Positions 8,462 through 16,911 of a stretch of DNA of 64,000 nucleotides are shown here, in pieces. A model generated the notes under the pieces. That model did not search any database and was not told where the DNA came from. It was given only the letters and a program-made list of their open reading frames with translations. The position numbers and the translations under genes are program-made. Within the stretch, counting starts at the first letter, position 1; each line of letters opens with the position of its first letter. The stretch comes from an uncultured Phascolarctobacterium sp. (GTDB lineage: Bacteria > Bacillota > Negativicutes > Acidaminococcales > Acidaminococcaceae). The DNA lies in NCBI GenBank assembly GCA_949299135.1, contig CASFZG010000001.1:159637-223636 (forward strand), written 5' to 3'.

Positions 8462-9312
8462 TGCTGTACCACCTTACCCTTCAGATACGAGAACGTTAAA
8501 TTGATAATGAGAATAAATATGAAAAGCACAACCGCCGTTGCAATAAGCGCGTCGCGGTGCATATCGGCTGCGTAGCCCATTTCAATAACGATATTGGTCG
8601 TCATTGTACGCACGCCTTCAAGCAGACCCTGCGGCATACGTGCCTGGTTGCCCGCAACCATAATTACTGCCATTGTTTCGCCAACCGCACGGCCAAGGCC
8701 CAGAATAATAGCCGCCATAATGCCGGATTTGGCAGCCGGCACAATCGTAAAAAATACGCTGCGCACATGCCCTGCACCAAGTGCCAGAGCGCCTTCGTAA
8801 TAGCTGTTGGGCACTGCCCTGAGTGCTGCTTCGGCAACGCTGATAAGGGTCGGCAGAATCATCATGGCCAAAAGCAGTGAAGCCGTAAGCATGCTGCTGC
8901 CGGTGCCGCCAATGTTGTCGCGGATAAAAGGAACCATTACCACCAGGCCGAAGAAGCCATAAACAACGGAAGGAATACCGGCCAGAAGTTCAACTGCCGG
9001 TTTTAAAAATCTGTAAATGCTGTCCGGGCAGAAACGAGCCATAAAAACAGCGGTTAAAATGCCGATAGGCACGCCGACAACAATAGCGCCCAAAGTAACA
9101 TAAGCGCTGCCCAGTATCATCGGCAAAATGCCGTACAAATCGTTATTAGGCCGCCATGTTTCGCCCAGGAAAAATTCAGTTACGCCAATTTTGCCTATTG
9201 TCGGCAGGCCGTTGCCGAACAAAAATACGCAAATCATTGCAACAAGGGCAATGGAAGCGCATGCCGCCAACAAAAAGACAAGGCGCATTATTTCTTCTTT
9301 ACCTGTTTTCAT
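8458..9312 (-). CDS. pstC: Phosphate ABC transporter permease PstC
   Basis: The 284-residue partner of PstA, with an N-terminal membrane segment and about six helices in all. The EAA-type loop EAALRAVPNSYYEGALALGAG and the VELLAGIPSVVYGFFG segment are characteristic. The ATG at 9312 is preceded by GTGAGGG; an internal ATG at 9288 is possible but weaker. It is separated from pstS by 115 bases that contain a stem-loop. Confidence 0.95.
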   Translation of the reverse strand: MKTGKEEIMRLVFLLAACASIALVAMICVFLFGNGLPTIGKIGVTEFFLGETWRPNNDLYGILPMILGSAYVTLGAIVVGVPIGILTAVFMARFCPDSIYRFLKPAVELLAGIPSVVYGFFGLVVMVPFIRDNIGGTGSSMLTASLLLAMMILPTLISVAEAALRAVPNSYYEGALALGAGHVRSVFFTIVPAAKSGIMAAIILGLGRAVGETMAVIMVAGNQARMPQGLLEGVRTMTTNIVIEMGYAADMHRDALIATAVVLFIFILIINLTFSYLKGKVVQQ

Positions 9313-9358
9313 AAACCCTCACAATTTCCATCAATAATAATTTTCTGCATTATTATAA

Positions 9359-9390
9359 TTAACGGTTGCCCGGTGAAAGGCAACCGTTAA
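9359..9390 (-). repeat. Stem-loop between pstS and pstC
   Basis: A 12-base perfect inverted repeat (9359-9370 with 9379-9390) without a following U-tract. It is likelier to protect the 3' end of pstS mRNA or cause partial termination than to end the operon. Confidence 0.65.
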
Positions 9391-9427
9391 AATTTGCTGT
9401 ATTGTCGATATTAAAGCTGAATGTGAA

Positions 9428-10312
9428 TTACAGTTTGTTCCATTCGGTTGCTTTACCGGTGAAGATATCTGCAACCTGAGCTTTGGTAAGGTTATCAACC
9501 TTGTTGGCTTTGTTTACTACAACTGCAATGCCGTCGGTAGCAATAACGGTGTTTTTAACGCCTGCATCAAGTTCGCTCTGTTTCAGTTCGCGGGAAGCCA
9601 TGCCGATATCGCATACGCCGTTGATTGCGGACTGAACGCCGGTGGTGGAGTCGCTCTGCTGAACTTCGATGTTAACATCCGGATTCAGTTTTACATAAGC
9701 TTCTTTTAATTTTTCCATAACAGGGGTTACGGAAGAAGAACCGGCTACAACAATTTTGCCGCTCTGTTTGCTGCCTTTGTATGCTTCAGCTTTGTCGCTG
9801 CCAATGTAACCGTTTTTGGAAACTACTTCCTGGCCTTCTTTGGACATGATGAAGGAAATGAAGTCCTGAGCAACAGCGCTTACTCCGTCTTTAGTTACAA
9901 TATTGAACGGACGGGCAACTTTGTAAGTGCCAGATTTAATATTTGCTGCGCTTGCTTCTGCGCCGTCAATTTTCAGTGCTTTAACGGTATCGTTTAAAGA
10001 ACCGAGGGAGATATAGCCGATAGCGTCTTTGTTGCCTGCAACGGTGGTCATCATAACAGCGGTGCTGTTGGTGATGGAAGCGTCCTGAGTGGTCATATCA
10101 ACTTTTTTGCCGTCGTCACCTTTCTTTTCAATGCCGAAAAGTTCGATGAATGCGCCGCGGGTGCCGCTGCCGTCTTCACGGGAAATTACAACGATTTTGC
10201 CGCCTGCTGCCGGAGCTGCTTCTTCTTTTTTCTCGCCGCCGCAGCCGGTGAATACAGCTGCACTCATAACTGCCAACATAACGCCTGCAATAAGTTTTTT
10301 GTTCATTTTCAT
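9428..10312 (-). CDS. pstS: Phosphate-binding lipoprotein, circularly permuted PstS
   Basis: The extracytoplasmic phosphate receptor of the Pst importer. A lipoprotein signal with lipobox FTGC (Cys24) precedes 270 residues of PstS sequence in swapped order. The segment that is normally C-terminal comes first: phosphate-loop SREDGSGTRGAF (44-55), NSTAV (82-86), AIGYISLG (97-104), ARPFNIVT (133-140), EGQEVV (159-164). After a linker (about 170-186) comes the normally N-terminal half: AGSSSVTP (190-197), DIGMASREL (235-243), DGIAVVVN (260-267), DIFTGKATEW (282-291). All phosphate-contacting loops are kept, so it should still bind. The ATG at 10312 has a GGAGG site. First gene of the pst-pho operon. 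Confidence 0.93.
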   Translation of the reverse strand: MKMNKKLIAGVMLAVMSAAVFTGCGGEKKEEAAPAAGGKIVVISREDGSGTRGAFIELFGIEKKGDDGKKVDMTTQDASITNSTAVMMTTVAGNKDAIGYISLGSLNDTVKALKIDGAEASAANIKSGTYKVARPFNIVTKDGVSAVAQDFISFIMSKEGQEVVSKNGYIGSDKAEAYKGSKQSGKIVVAGSSSVTPVMEKLKEAYVKLNPDVNIEVQQSDSTTGVQSAINGVCDIGMASRELKQSELDAGVKNTVIATDGIAVVVNKANKVDNLTKAQVADIFTGKATEWNKL

Positions 10313-10376
10313 AATTACATAAGCCTCCAGATTTTTAATTTGCTTTTGATTTGCTTTATTTAATTGCTATGGTTAA

Positions 10377-10431
10377 ATAATACTGAGCAAACATTAAATC
10401 TGTTAGAGGAGAAATGTTAAATCTATGTAAA
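10377..10431 (-). promoter_or_regulatory. pstS promoter with PHO-box-like repeats
   Basis: On the minus strand TTTACA and TTAACA (within 10415-10431) lie exactly 11 bases apart, as in Bacillus-type PhoP boxes (TTAACA repeats). A further TCTAACA/TTAATG pair lies at 10391-10407, upstream of a TATTAT -10 box (10377-10382) that has no good -35, fitting an activated promoter. Confidence 0.55.
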
Positions 10432-10491
10432 ACGGCTCTGTTTTTCGGCAATTTTCTATAAAAAACATTACATTTTTATTCCGTTATATAA

Positions 10492-10517
10492 AAACAGCCG
10501 GTTATATTTTAACCGGC
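10492..10517 (-). terminator. Minus-strand terminator between divergent genes
   Basis: GCCGGTTA (10497-10504) and TAACCGGC (10510-10517) form a stem; on the minus strand it is followed by TG and five T. It lies upstream of the pstS promoter, where no minus-strand gene ends, so it may block antisense transcripts from the TPR gene side. Confidence 0.5.
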
Positions 10518-10529
10518 AGCACAAATTTC

Positions 10530-10558
10530 TTAACATAAATAAATTTATATGCTAAACT
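10530..10558 (+). promoter_or_regulatory. Promoter of the TPR protein gene
   Basis: TTAACA (10530-10535) and TAAACT (10553-10558) at 17-base spacing with a TG before the -10, about 32 bases upstream of the start codon. Confidence 0.65.
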
Positions 10559-10589
10559 GTAAACAAGTAAAGGAAACGGAGTGATAATT

Positions 10590-11651
10590 ATGTCATCAGC
10601 AGATACTAAAGCCCATAAAACCGGCCCGGCGCGTCTTTTAACCGATGAAGACGTTTCAGCCCTGGAAGCTTTTGACGAAGGCTATGAAGCCTATTTTGGC
10701 AAAATGATTGATTATCTTGATAAATTTGTGGAACGGGGTGTAAAAGAAGGCCGCTTTACAGAGCAGCAGGCGGCGGAAGACCTGGAGCTTTCCCTGTGGT
10801 ACGGCTTTGCCTACAACAATCTTGATATTTACCCTGCCTATTACCGCTCACTAGAGATAATGAAGCCCGCAGAAAAAAATGCCAAAGGCTGCGGCGCGTG
10901 GTACTACCGCTATTCTATTGCGCTTACGTACTGCGGCAAACCTGCCGAAGCTATGGAATATGCCGAAAAAGCAGTAACTGAAGAACCGACATATCCGTGG
11001 GGCTGGTTACAGGCAGCAAAGCTGCGTTATCACTTCGGCTCTACGGAAGGCGCATTGCAGGCCATTGAAGAAGGCTTAAAGCTTGTGCCTGAAGACTACG
11101 AATTTTTAACGCTGCGTAAGGAAATCGGGCTCGGCTACACTTTGGAACAGCTTGAATACCACTGGATAGGGCCGGAACAGGACAAAAAGCTTCAAGCCGG
11201 GCTTGATAAGGACGCCGACGAAAAACAGCGCTCCATTGCCGGCATCATTAAAAACGAAGAACAATTCAACAAAATAAAAATGCTGTTTGCCCCGCAGGAC
11301 TGGGAAGCCGACTCTCCCTTCTGCCATGGGCTGATAGAACTGAACAACATTAAATTCCGCGTTATGTTCCGCATGAACGAAGCGGCAATGTCAAAATTAA
11401 ATTTTGACTGGCTGGCTGCACAAAAGGATATTATAGCCATGCACTATTTGCAGCGCCCCTGCGGCAGCGGCATTTGCCAGCTTGTGCTTGTTGTATTCAA
11501 CCTTGATTACAGCATTACCCTTGTTTACTACGACCCTGCCAAAGACAGGCATTATGAAATAAGCACTCCCAAAGAAGGAGCGCTTGATTCGCCGGTAATG
11601 CTGAATATGGAATTTCCGGACGAAGAAATAGACAACAGCAGCTTGAATTAA
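10590..11651 (+). CDS. TPR-repeat cytoplasmic protein of unknown function
   Basis: A 353-residue soluble protein without signal peptide or membrane segment. Residues about 95-170 contain two tetratricopeptide-like repeats (for example SIALTYCGKPAEAMEYAEKAVTEEP and the following AAKLRYHFGSTEGALQAIEEGLKLVPEDYE part), suggesting protein-protein contacts. The C-terminal ~150 residues are acidic and resemble no domain I know. The ATG at 10590 follows GGAG by 8 bases; the upstream GTG at 10581 is less likely. It is a lone plus-strand gene divergent from pst with its own promoter and terminator, so no pathway can be inferred. Confidence 0.75.
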   Translation: MSSADTKAHKTGPARLLTDEDVSALEAFDEGYEAYFGKMIDYLDKFVERGVKEGRFTEQQAAEDLELSLWYGFAYNNLDIYPAYYRSLEIMKPAEKNAKGCGAWYYRYSIALTYCGKPAEAMEYAEKAVTEEPTYPWGWLQAAKLRYHFGSTEGALQAIEEGLKLVPEDYEFLTLRKEIGLGYTLEQLEYHWIGPEQDKKLQAGLDKDADEKQRSIAGIIKNEEQFNKIKMLFAPQDWEADSPFCHGLIELNNIKFRVMFRMNEAAMSKLNFDWLAAQKDIIAMHYLQRPCGSGICQLVLVVFNLDYSITLVYYDPAKDRHYEISTPKEGALDSPVMLNMEFPDEEIDNSSLN

Positions 11652-11693
11652 CAAAAGTTCAGGTTAATAAAAGTTTTGATTAATACTTAACAA

Positions 11694-11738
11694 AAAAATC
11701 CTGCCTGCATACTTTAACGGTATACAGACAGGATTTTT
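11694..11738. terminator. Bidirectional-looking terminator between TPR gene and livF
   Basis: AAAAATCCTG (from 11694) pairs with CAGGATTTTT (to 11738), with a further CTG/ATAC-GTAT/CAG extension. It serves the convergent plus-strand TPR gene and the minus-strand liv operon. Confidence 0.85.
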
Positions 11739-11742
11739 AATT

Positions 11743-12456
11743 TTATTTTTTCTTTTTGCCAAGGTAAGCGGCTTTGATTTCAGGATTTTCCAAAAGTTCG
11801 GCACCGGTGCCGCTCATAGTAATTTTACCTGTTTCAAGCACGTAGGCACGGTGGGCAACTTTCAGCGCCATATTGGCGTTCTGTTCAATCAAAAGTATCG
11901 TCATGCCTTTGGAATTGATGTACTGAATAATGTTAAAAATATCTTTAATAATCAGCGGCGCAAGGCCAAGCGAAGGTTCGTCCATCATCAAAAGTTCCGG
12001 ACGCGACAACAGTGCCCTGCCAACCGCCAGCATCTGCTGCTCGCCGCCGGAAAGCGTACCTGCCATCTGCCAGCTGCGCTCCTGTAAACGCGGGAACATT
12101 TCATATACCCAGTCGATATCCTTTTGAATACCTTCTTTATCGCTGCGCATGTATGCGCCAATCTGCAAATTTTCCAGCACTGTAAGGTTAGGGAAAATGC
12201 GGCGCCCTTCCGGCACCAGTGTTAAACCTTTTTTTACAATCTGCTGCGAATTAAGCCCCGTAATATTATCGCCGTTATAAACTATCTGCCCGCTTTCAGG
12301 CTTTACAAGGCCGACAATGCTGCGCAGCAGCGTGCTTTTGCCTGCACCGTTGGCACCGATAAGGGTAACAATCTGCCCTTTGGGCACTTCAAGTGAAATT
12401 CCCTTTAAGGCTTCAATGCCTCCGTAGGATACGACAAGATTTTCTACTTTAAGCAT
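11743..12456 (-). CDS. livF: Branched-chain amino acid ABC transporter ATPase LivF
   Basis: One of the two ATPases of the Leu/Ile/Val-type importer. From the ATG at 12456 it has 237 residues, the usual LivF length, starting MLKVENLVVSYGG; the computed ORF extends 24 codons upstream into livG without support. Walker A is GANGAGKST, the signature LSGGEQQMLAVGRAL and Walker B LLMMDEPSLGLAP. It overlaps the livG stop by 8 bases and is last in the operon. Confidence 0.93.
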   Translation of the reverse strand: MLKVENLVVSYGGIEALKGISLEVPKGQIVTLIGANGAGKSTLLRSIVGLVKPESGQIVYNGDNITGLNSQQIVKKGLTLVPEGRRIFPNLTVLENLQIGAYMRSDKEGIQKDIDWVYEMFPRLQERSWQMAGTLSGGEQQMLAVGRALLSRPELLMMDEPSLGLAPLIIKDIFNIIQYINSKGMTILLIEQNANMALKVAHRAYVLETGKITMSGTGAELLENPEIKAAYLGKKKK

Positions 12457-13231
12457 CTTCATCCACCCCCAGGTAAGCATCAATAACCCTCTGGTTATTT
12501 TGAATTTCTTCAGGCGTGCCTTCGGCAATGGTCATGCCGAATTCCAGCACATAAATGCGGTCGGAAATTTCCATAACCAAATCCATATGATGTTCAATCA
12601 TAAATACCGTTAAATTGTATTCTTTATGAATCTGGCGGATAAATTCCGTAAGTTCTTCCGTTTCTTTCGGGTTCATACCTGCCGCAGGCTCATCAAGCAG
12701 TAACAGGCGCGGCCTGGTTGCCAGTGCGCGCACAATTTCAAGGCGGCGCTGCTGGCCGTAAGGCAGGCTGGAAGCCTTTTCGTTGCGCAAATCCCACAAG
12801 CCTACTTCCTGCAAAAGTTTTTCGGTATTGCGGTGCATTTGTTTGGCTTCTTTCATGTACCACGGCAGATGCAGTGTTGCCGAAAGAAAATCCGATTTTA
12901 AATGCAGATGGTTCGCAATCAGAACATTTTCATAAACCGTTAAATCTTTAAAAAGCCTTATATTCTGGAAAGTACGGGCAATGCCAAGTTTGGCAATTTC
13001 ACTCGGGCGCTGGCCGGTAATATCAATATCCTGCCCCTGCGCATCGGTGTAAATAACTTTGCCTTCGGTCGGCGTATAAACGCCGGTAATCATGTTAAAG
13101 GCCGTTGTTTTACCGGCACCGTTAGGGCCAATCAAAGCAATAATTTCATGGTCATTAATTTCTATGTTCAGTTTATAAACAGCGGTTACACCGCCGAACT
13201 GCATGGTAATATCATTGGTTTTTAAAATCAT
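12449..13231 (-). CDS. livG: Branched-chain amino acid ABC transporter ATPase LivG
   Basis: The 260-residue ATPase partner of LivF. Walker A GPNGAGKTT (about 34-42), signature LPYGQQRRLEIVRALA and Walker B LLLLDEPAAGMNP are present; the insertion around IDITGQRPSEIAKLGIARTFQNIRLF is typical of LivG. It overlaps the livM stop by four bases. Confidence 0.94.
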   Translation of the reverse strand: MILKTNDITMQFGGVTAVYKLNIEINDHEIIALIGPNGAGKTTAFNMITGVYTPTEGKVIYTDAQGQDIDITGQRPSEIAKLGIARTFQNIRLFKDLTVYENVLIANHLHLKSDFLSATLHLPWYMKEAKQMHRNTEKLLQEVGLWDLRNEKASSLPYGQQRRLEIVRALATRPRLLLLDEPAAGMNPKETEELTEFIRQIHKEYNLTVFMIEHHMDLVMEISDRIYVLEFGMTIAEGTPEEIQNNQRVIDAYLGVDEDA

Positions 13232-14295
13232 TGCGCAGCCCCTTTCCGCTTAATAAAGCCAAGAGGATTTTTTACAAAATTAATGGCTTTCTGCCAGGAA
13301 AATTCCCGCGTGCCCATAATGCCGTGGCGCCAGAACAGTACGCATACCATTAAGAGTACGGAGAAAATAACCATACGGAAGCCCGGGCGGAACAGCGGAA
13401 TATCCATGCCGAACAGCATCAGCGGCTCGTCGAAGAAACGCAGGTATTCCAGCCCTGCCGTTACGATAATGGCGCCAATTGCACTGCCGGTAATGCTGCC
13501 CATGCCGCCAAGCACGATAATCAGCAAAAAGTTATAAGTAAGCGTAAAAAGGAAGTTTTTCGGGTCAACCGTGCCTAAAAGCGCACCGTACAAACCGCCG
13601 CCGATACCTGCAAAAAACGCACTTACCATAAAGGCAAGGTTTTTATGCCAGAACAGGTTAATGCCCATTGCTTCGGCAGCAATTTCGTCTTCACGGATGG
13701 CTTTAAAAGCCCTGCCGTAAGAGGAATTAACCAAAAGCGTAATAAATACAAAGCTGATAAGCGTTACAAGGAAGATATAGCGCACGTCGTTCAGCGGCGG
13801 AATATCCTTAATGCCCAGCGCGCCGTTGGTAATGCTCTGCGCGTTGGTAATCCAGATACGGATTATTTCAGAAAAGCCGAGCGTTGTTACTGCAAGGTAG
13901 TCGCCGCGCAAACGCAGCACCGGCGTACCAATCATAAACGCAAACAGCGCGGCAAGCACGCCGCCCAAAAGCAGCGCCGCCCACAGCGGCAGTTCTATAT
14001 CCGCAATAAGCGGATTCATAGGCACAGCATAAAAAACATTTTCCCTGTATTCAACAGGAACGGTAAAAATACCTACGGTATAAGCGCCGATAGCCATAAA
14101 ACCTGCCTGCCCCAGTGAAAACTGCCCTACAAAACCATTGGTTAAGTTCATGGAAAGGCCGATAATGGCATATACAAGGCACAAATTAACAATTCTGCGG
14201 ATATAAGAGTCCATTTCCTCCTGAACGAAAAACGCAAGCCCGAAAAGGACAATTATGCCGGCTATGGTTAACAAAGCATCTCTTTTTTTCGTCAT
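13228..14295 (-). CDS. livM: Branched-chain amino acid ABC transporter permease LivM
   Basis: A 355-residue permease with about nine to ten membrane helices. MNLTNGFVGQFSLGQAGFMAIGAY and RLRGDYLAVTTLGFSEIIRI are family signatures, the second forming the coupling region for LivG/F. It starts 2 bases after livH and overlaps livG. Confidence 0.93.
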   Translation of the reverse strand: MTKKRDALLTIAGIIVLFGLAFFVQEEMDSYIRRIVNLCLVYAIIGLSMNLTNGFVGQFSLGQAGFMAIGAYTVGIFTVPVEYRENVFYAVPMNPLIADIELPLWAALLLGGVLAALFAFMIGTPVLRLRGDYLAVTTLGFSEIIRIWITNAQSITNGALGIKDIPPLNDVRYIFLVTLISFVFITLLVNSSYGRAFKAIREDEIAAEAMGINLFWHKNLAFMVSAFFAGIGGGLYGALLGTVDPKNFLFTLTYNFLLIIVLGGMGSITGSAIGAIIVTAGLEYLRFFDEPLMLFGMDIPLFRPGFRMVIFSVLLMVCVLFWRHGIMGTREFSWQKAINFVKNPLGFIKRKGAAQ

Positions 14296-14297
14296 AA

Positions 14298-15218
14298 TTA
14301 CACCTTCTCCGTTGTTTTTTCGCCCAAAAGGCCAGTAGGTTTATAAAACAGAATAACAATAAGCACAATAAAAGCAAAGGCATCGCGGTAGCCGCTTAAA
14401 TCTGGGAAGAAAGCTACAATTAAAATTTCGCCAAGGCCCAGAATAAAGCCGCCCAGCACTGCGCCCTTGATGTTGCCTATGCCGCCGATAACGGCCGCAA
14501 TAAAGCATTTCAGGCCGGGCATAACGCCCATCATCGGCGTAATGCCGGGATAACGGATGCCGTACATGATAGCGCCGATTGCTGCCAGCGCCGAACCTAT
14601 AATAAAGGTAATGGAAATAACATTATCAATATTAATGCCCATTACTCTGGCAATTTCGTAATCTTTGGAAACCGCACGCATGGCCATGCCTGTTTTGGTA
14701 TGGTTTACAATGTGCAGCAGCACTACAAGGCTGATAATAGTTACAACAGGAATTACAAGGCAGATTGCCTGAATTTCTATGCCGCCGACGCTGATGTTCT
14801 GCGACAGGAGCGGCACATCCGGAAAACGCATCGGGCGTCCGCTGAAAAGATAGTTGGCAAGGTTTTCCAGCAAAAACGATGCGCCGATAGCGGAAATTAA
14901 AATAGAATTTTTAGGCGCTTCACGGAGCGGGCGGTAAGCACTGCGCTCTATTAACACACCAAGCAGCGCCGTCATAATAATTGTTATGATAAAAGTAAAA
15001 TACCACGGAATATGAAAAGCCGTAATTCCGAAAAAAGCAAAATAACATGCCATCATTACAATGTCGCCATGGGCAAAGTTAATCATCAGCAAAATGCCGT
15101 ATACCATTGTATAGCCTATTGCTATCAATGCGTACAGGCTGCCGAGCGATATTCCGTTAACCATGTGCTGCACAAAGCTCAGCGCCGACATGTTGGCAAT
15201 AGCGTCAAAAAACTCCAT
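14298..15218 (-). CDS. livH: Branched-chain amino acid ABC transporter permease LivH
   Basis: A 306-residue permease with about eight membrane helices. GSLYALIAIGYTMVYGILLMINFAHGD (about residues 26-52) and the AVSKDYEIARVMGINIDNV coupling loop are typical of LivH. It is separated from livK by 72 bases carrying a strong hairpin. Confidence 0.94.
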   Translation of the reverse strand: MEFFDAIANMSALSFVQHMVNGISLGSLYALIAIGYTMVYGILLMINFAHGDIVMMACYFAFFGITAFHIPWYFTFIITIIMTALLGVLIERSAYRPLREAPKNSILISAIGASFLLENLANYLFSGRPMRFPDVPLLSQNISVGGIEIQAICLVIPVVTIISLVVLLHIVNHTKTGMAMRAVSKDYEIARVMGINIDNVISITFIIGSALAAIGAIMYGIRYPGITPMMGVMPGLKCFIAAVIGGIGNIKGAVLGGFILGLGEILIVAFFPDLSGYRDAFAFIVLIVILFYKPTGLLGEKTTEKV

Positions 15219-15232
15219 AAGGGCACCTCATA

Positions 15233-15269
15233 ACCAAAAAACTGCTCCCTTCCCTCAAAGGAAGGGAGC
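15233..15269 (-). terminator. Hairpin with U-tract between livK and livH
   Basis: GCTCCCTTCC (15244-15253) pairs perfectly with GGAAGGGAGC (15260-15269), followed on the minus strand by AG and TTTTTT. It looks like a partial terminator giving more livK than livHMGF transcript. Confidence 0.75.
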
Positions 15270-15290
15270 ACCTTTTACTTAAATTTTAAA

Positions 15291-16448
15291 TCACTTAGCT
15301 TCTACGTAATCTTTAAAGGTAAATTTGCCGTCTTTAACGGTTTTAATAACAACGCCTTTAATCGGGTCGCCGTTTTCATCAAGCGTGGTCATGCCGGTTA
15401 CACATTCAAGGTCTTTGGTTGCGGCAATCGCATCGCGGATTTTAACGGTATCGGTTGCAGTACCTGCTTTTTCAATGCCGCTTACGGCAATCAGGTAAGC
15501 ATCATAAGCCATTGCTGTTAAAGCGGAAGGTTCGCCGTTGTATTCTTTAGTGTAAGCATCAAGGAATTTCTTAGCTTCTTCGGTGCTTGCTTTTTCGCGG
15601 TCAAACGCGGTGGAAAGTGCAACGCCTTCAACATCTTTGCCGCCTACATCAATAAATTCCTGAGTTTCCCAGGTATCGCCGCCCATGAACTGTGCGTCAA
15701 TGCCAAGCTGGCGTGCCTGTTTAACCAAAAGTGCAGATTCGGTGAAGTTGCCGGGTGCAAATACTGCGTCCGGGTTCAAAGCTTTGATGTTGGTTAAAAT
15801 AGCGGTAAAGTCTTTATCGCCGGTCTGATAGTTGGCAACATCAACAATGCTGTTTTCGTCGCCGGTCAGTTTAACAAACTCTTCGCGGAAGAATTTTGCA
15901 AGGCCTACAGAGTAGTCATTGGAAACTTCCTGTACAATGGCAACTTTCTTAAAGCCGTTCTGGTGTGCATATTCTGCCATTACCTTGCCCTGGAACGGGT
16001 CGATAAAGCATGCACGGAAGTAATAATCATTGTTTGCGGTTACCTGCGGGTTGGTGCAGCTTGTGCCAACAGCAGGAACTTTGTTTTCTTTAACTATATT
16101 GCCGGCAGCCATAGAAAGGGAAGAACCGTAAGAACCAACCAGCACGCTTACTTTATCCTTTTCAATAAGGCGTGCCGCAACGGATGCAGCTTCTGCTTTA
16201 TCGGATTTGTTGTCTGCTACAACCAGTTCAACTTTTTTGCCCAAAACTTCGGGATGCAGCTGATTTGCAAGTTTAATGCCGCGCAGTTCCAGTTCGCCGC
16301 CGGCGGCATTATCGCCTGTCAGCGGTAAAAATACGCCAACCTTTACTACATTCTGGTCGGCAGCTTTTTCTTCGCCGCCGCAGCCGGTAAACAGGCCCAT
16401 AGCCAAAGCCGAAACAGCCATAACGGATAATAATTTCTTGAATTTCAC
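15291..16448 (-). CDS. livK: Branched-chain amino acid-binding lipoprotein
   Basis: The extracytoplasmic receptor of the liv importer (Leu/Ile/Val-binding, PBP type I fold). A lipoprotein signal with lipobox LFTGC (Cys23) precedes VKVGVFLPLTGDNAAGG, the hallmark start of the mature LivK/J family, then two lobes with DNKSDKAEAA and PVVGTSC-like segments. The 385-residue length is usual. First gene of livKHMGF, with a strong promoter upstream. The exact amino acid cannot be told from sequence alone. Confidence 0.92.
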   Translation of the reverse strand: MKFKKLLSVMAVSALAMGLFTGCGGEEKAADQNVVKVGVFLPLTGDNAAGGELELRGIKLANQLHPEVLGKKVELVVADNKSDKAEAASVAARLIEKDKVSVLVGSYGSSLSMAAGNIVKENKVPAVGTSCTNPQVTANNDYYFRACFIDPFQGKVMAEYAHQNGFKKVAIVQEVSNDYSVGLAKFFREEFVKLTGDENSIVDVANYQTGDKDFTAILTNIKALNPDAVFAPGNFTESALLVKQARQLGIDAQFMGGDTWETQEFIDVGGKDVEGVALSTAFDREKASTEEAKKFLDAYTKEYNGEPSALTAMAYDAYLIAVSGIEKAGTATDTVKIRDAIAATKDLECVTGMTTLDENGDPIKGVVIKTVKDGKFTFKDYVEAK

Positions 16449-16911
16449 TTTGCATCTACCCCTTCTTTACTGCTTTTACAGTTTTGTAACTAACTTGTGT
16501 AAAATTATAACACCAAAGTGCACTTGTGACAAGATTGTAAAGTTGCCGTAAATTTTAACAGTATTTTGTTTTTGTTTTGACATTTTTTGTAAATTTGTTG
16601 CGGCACAGCTGTGGATATTTTCTAATTTCTTTTATTTTTGTTTTTATACAGTGAACTTTACACAAAAGTCCTTTTGGACACGTCCACTGTTAAAAGACAC
16701 GTTTTGAAAGAATTTTCTAAAAAATTTTTATGTATACACGAATACAATCCAAATTAAGTATAATTTTTTACAGTTTCGGGTAAAAACATAACTATATATG
16801 TTATACTTTAAGAAAAAGCAGCAACAGTGTTAGCACAAATATGCCCAAATTATCAAAAGAATGCACTGCCGGAAAACCGGAAAGAAACCTAATGCAAAGG
16901 ATGCAGAAACC
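16449..16911. other. Intergenic region between livK and the cyclase gene
   Basis: About 460 AT-rich bases between divergent genes. It holds the livK promoter at its left side, a TATAAT and a TATACT box facing the plus-strand gene near 16757 and 16801, a GTCC-TTTT-GGAC inverted repeat near 16669-16680 and two ACACGT copies near 16679-16707 that could bind a regulator. No ORF or structured RNA stood out. Confidence 0.5.
16504..16532 (-). promoter_or_regulatory. livK promoter
   Basis: TTGTCA (16527-16532) and TATAAT (16504-16509) at exactly 17-base spacing on the minus strand, about 55 bases before the livK start. Confidence 0.88.
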
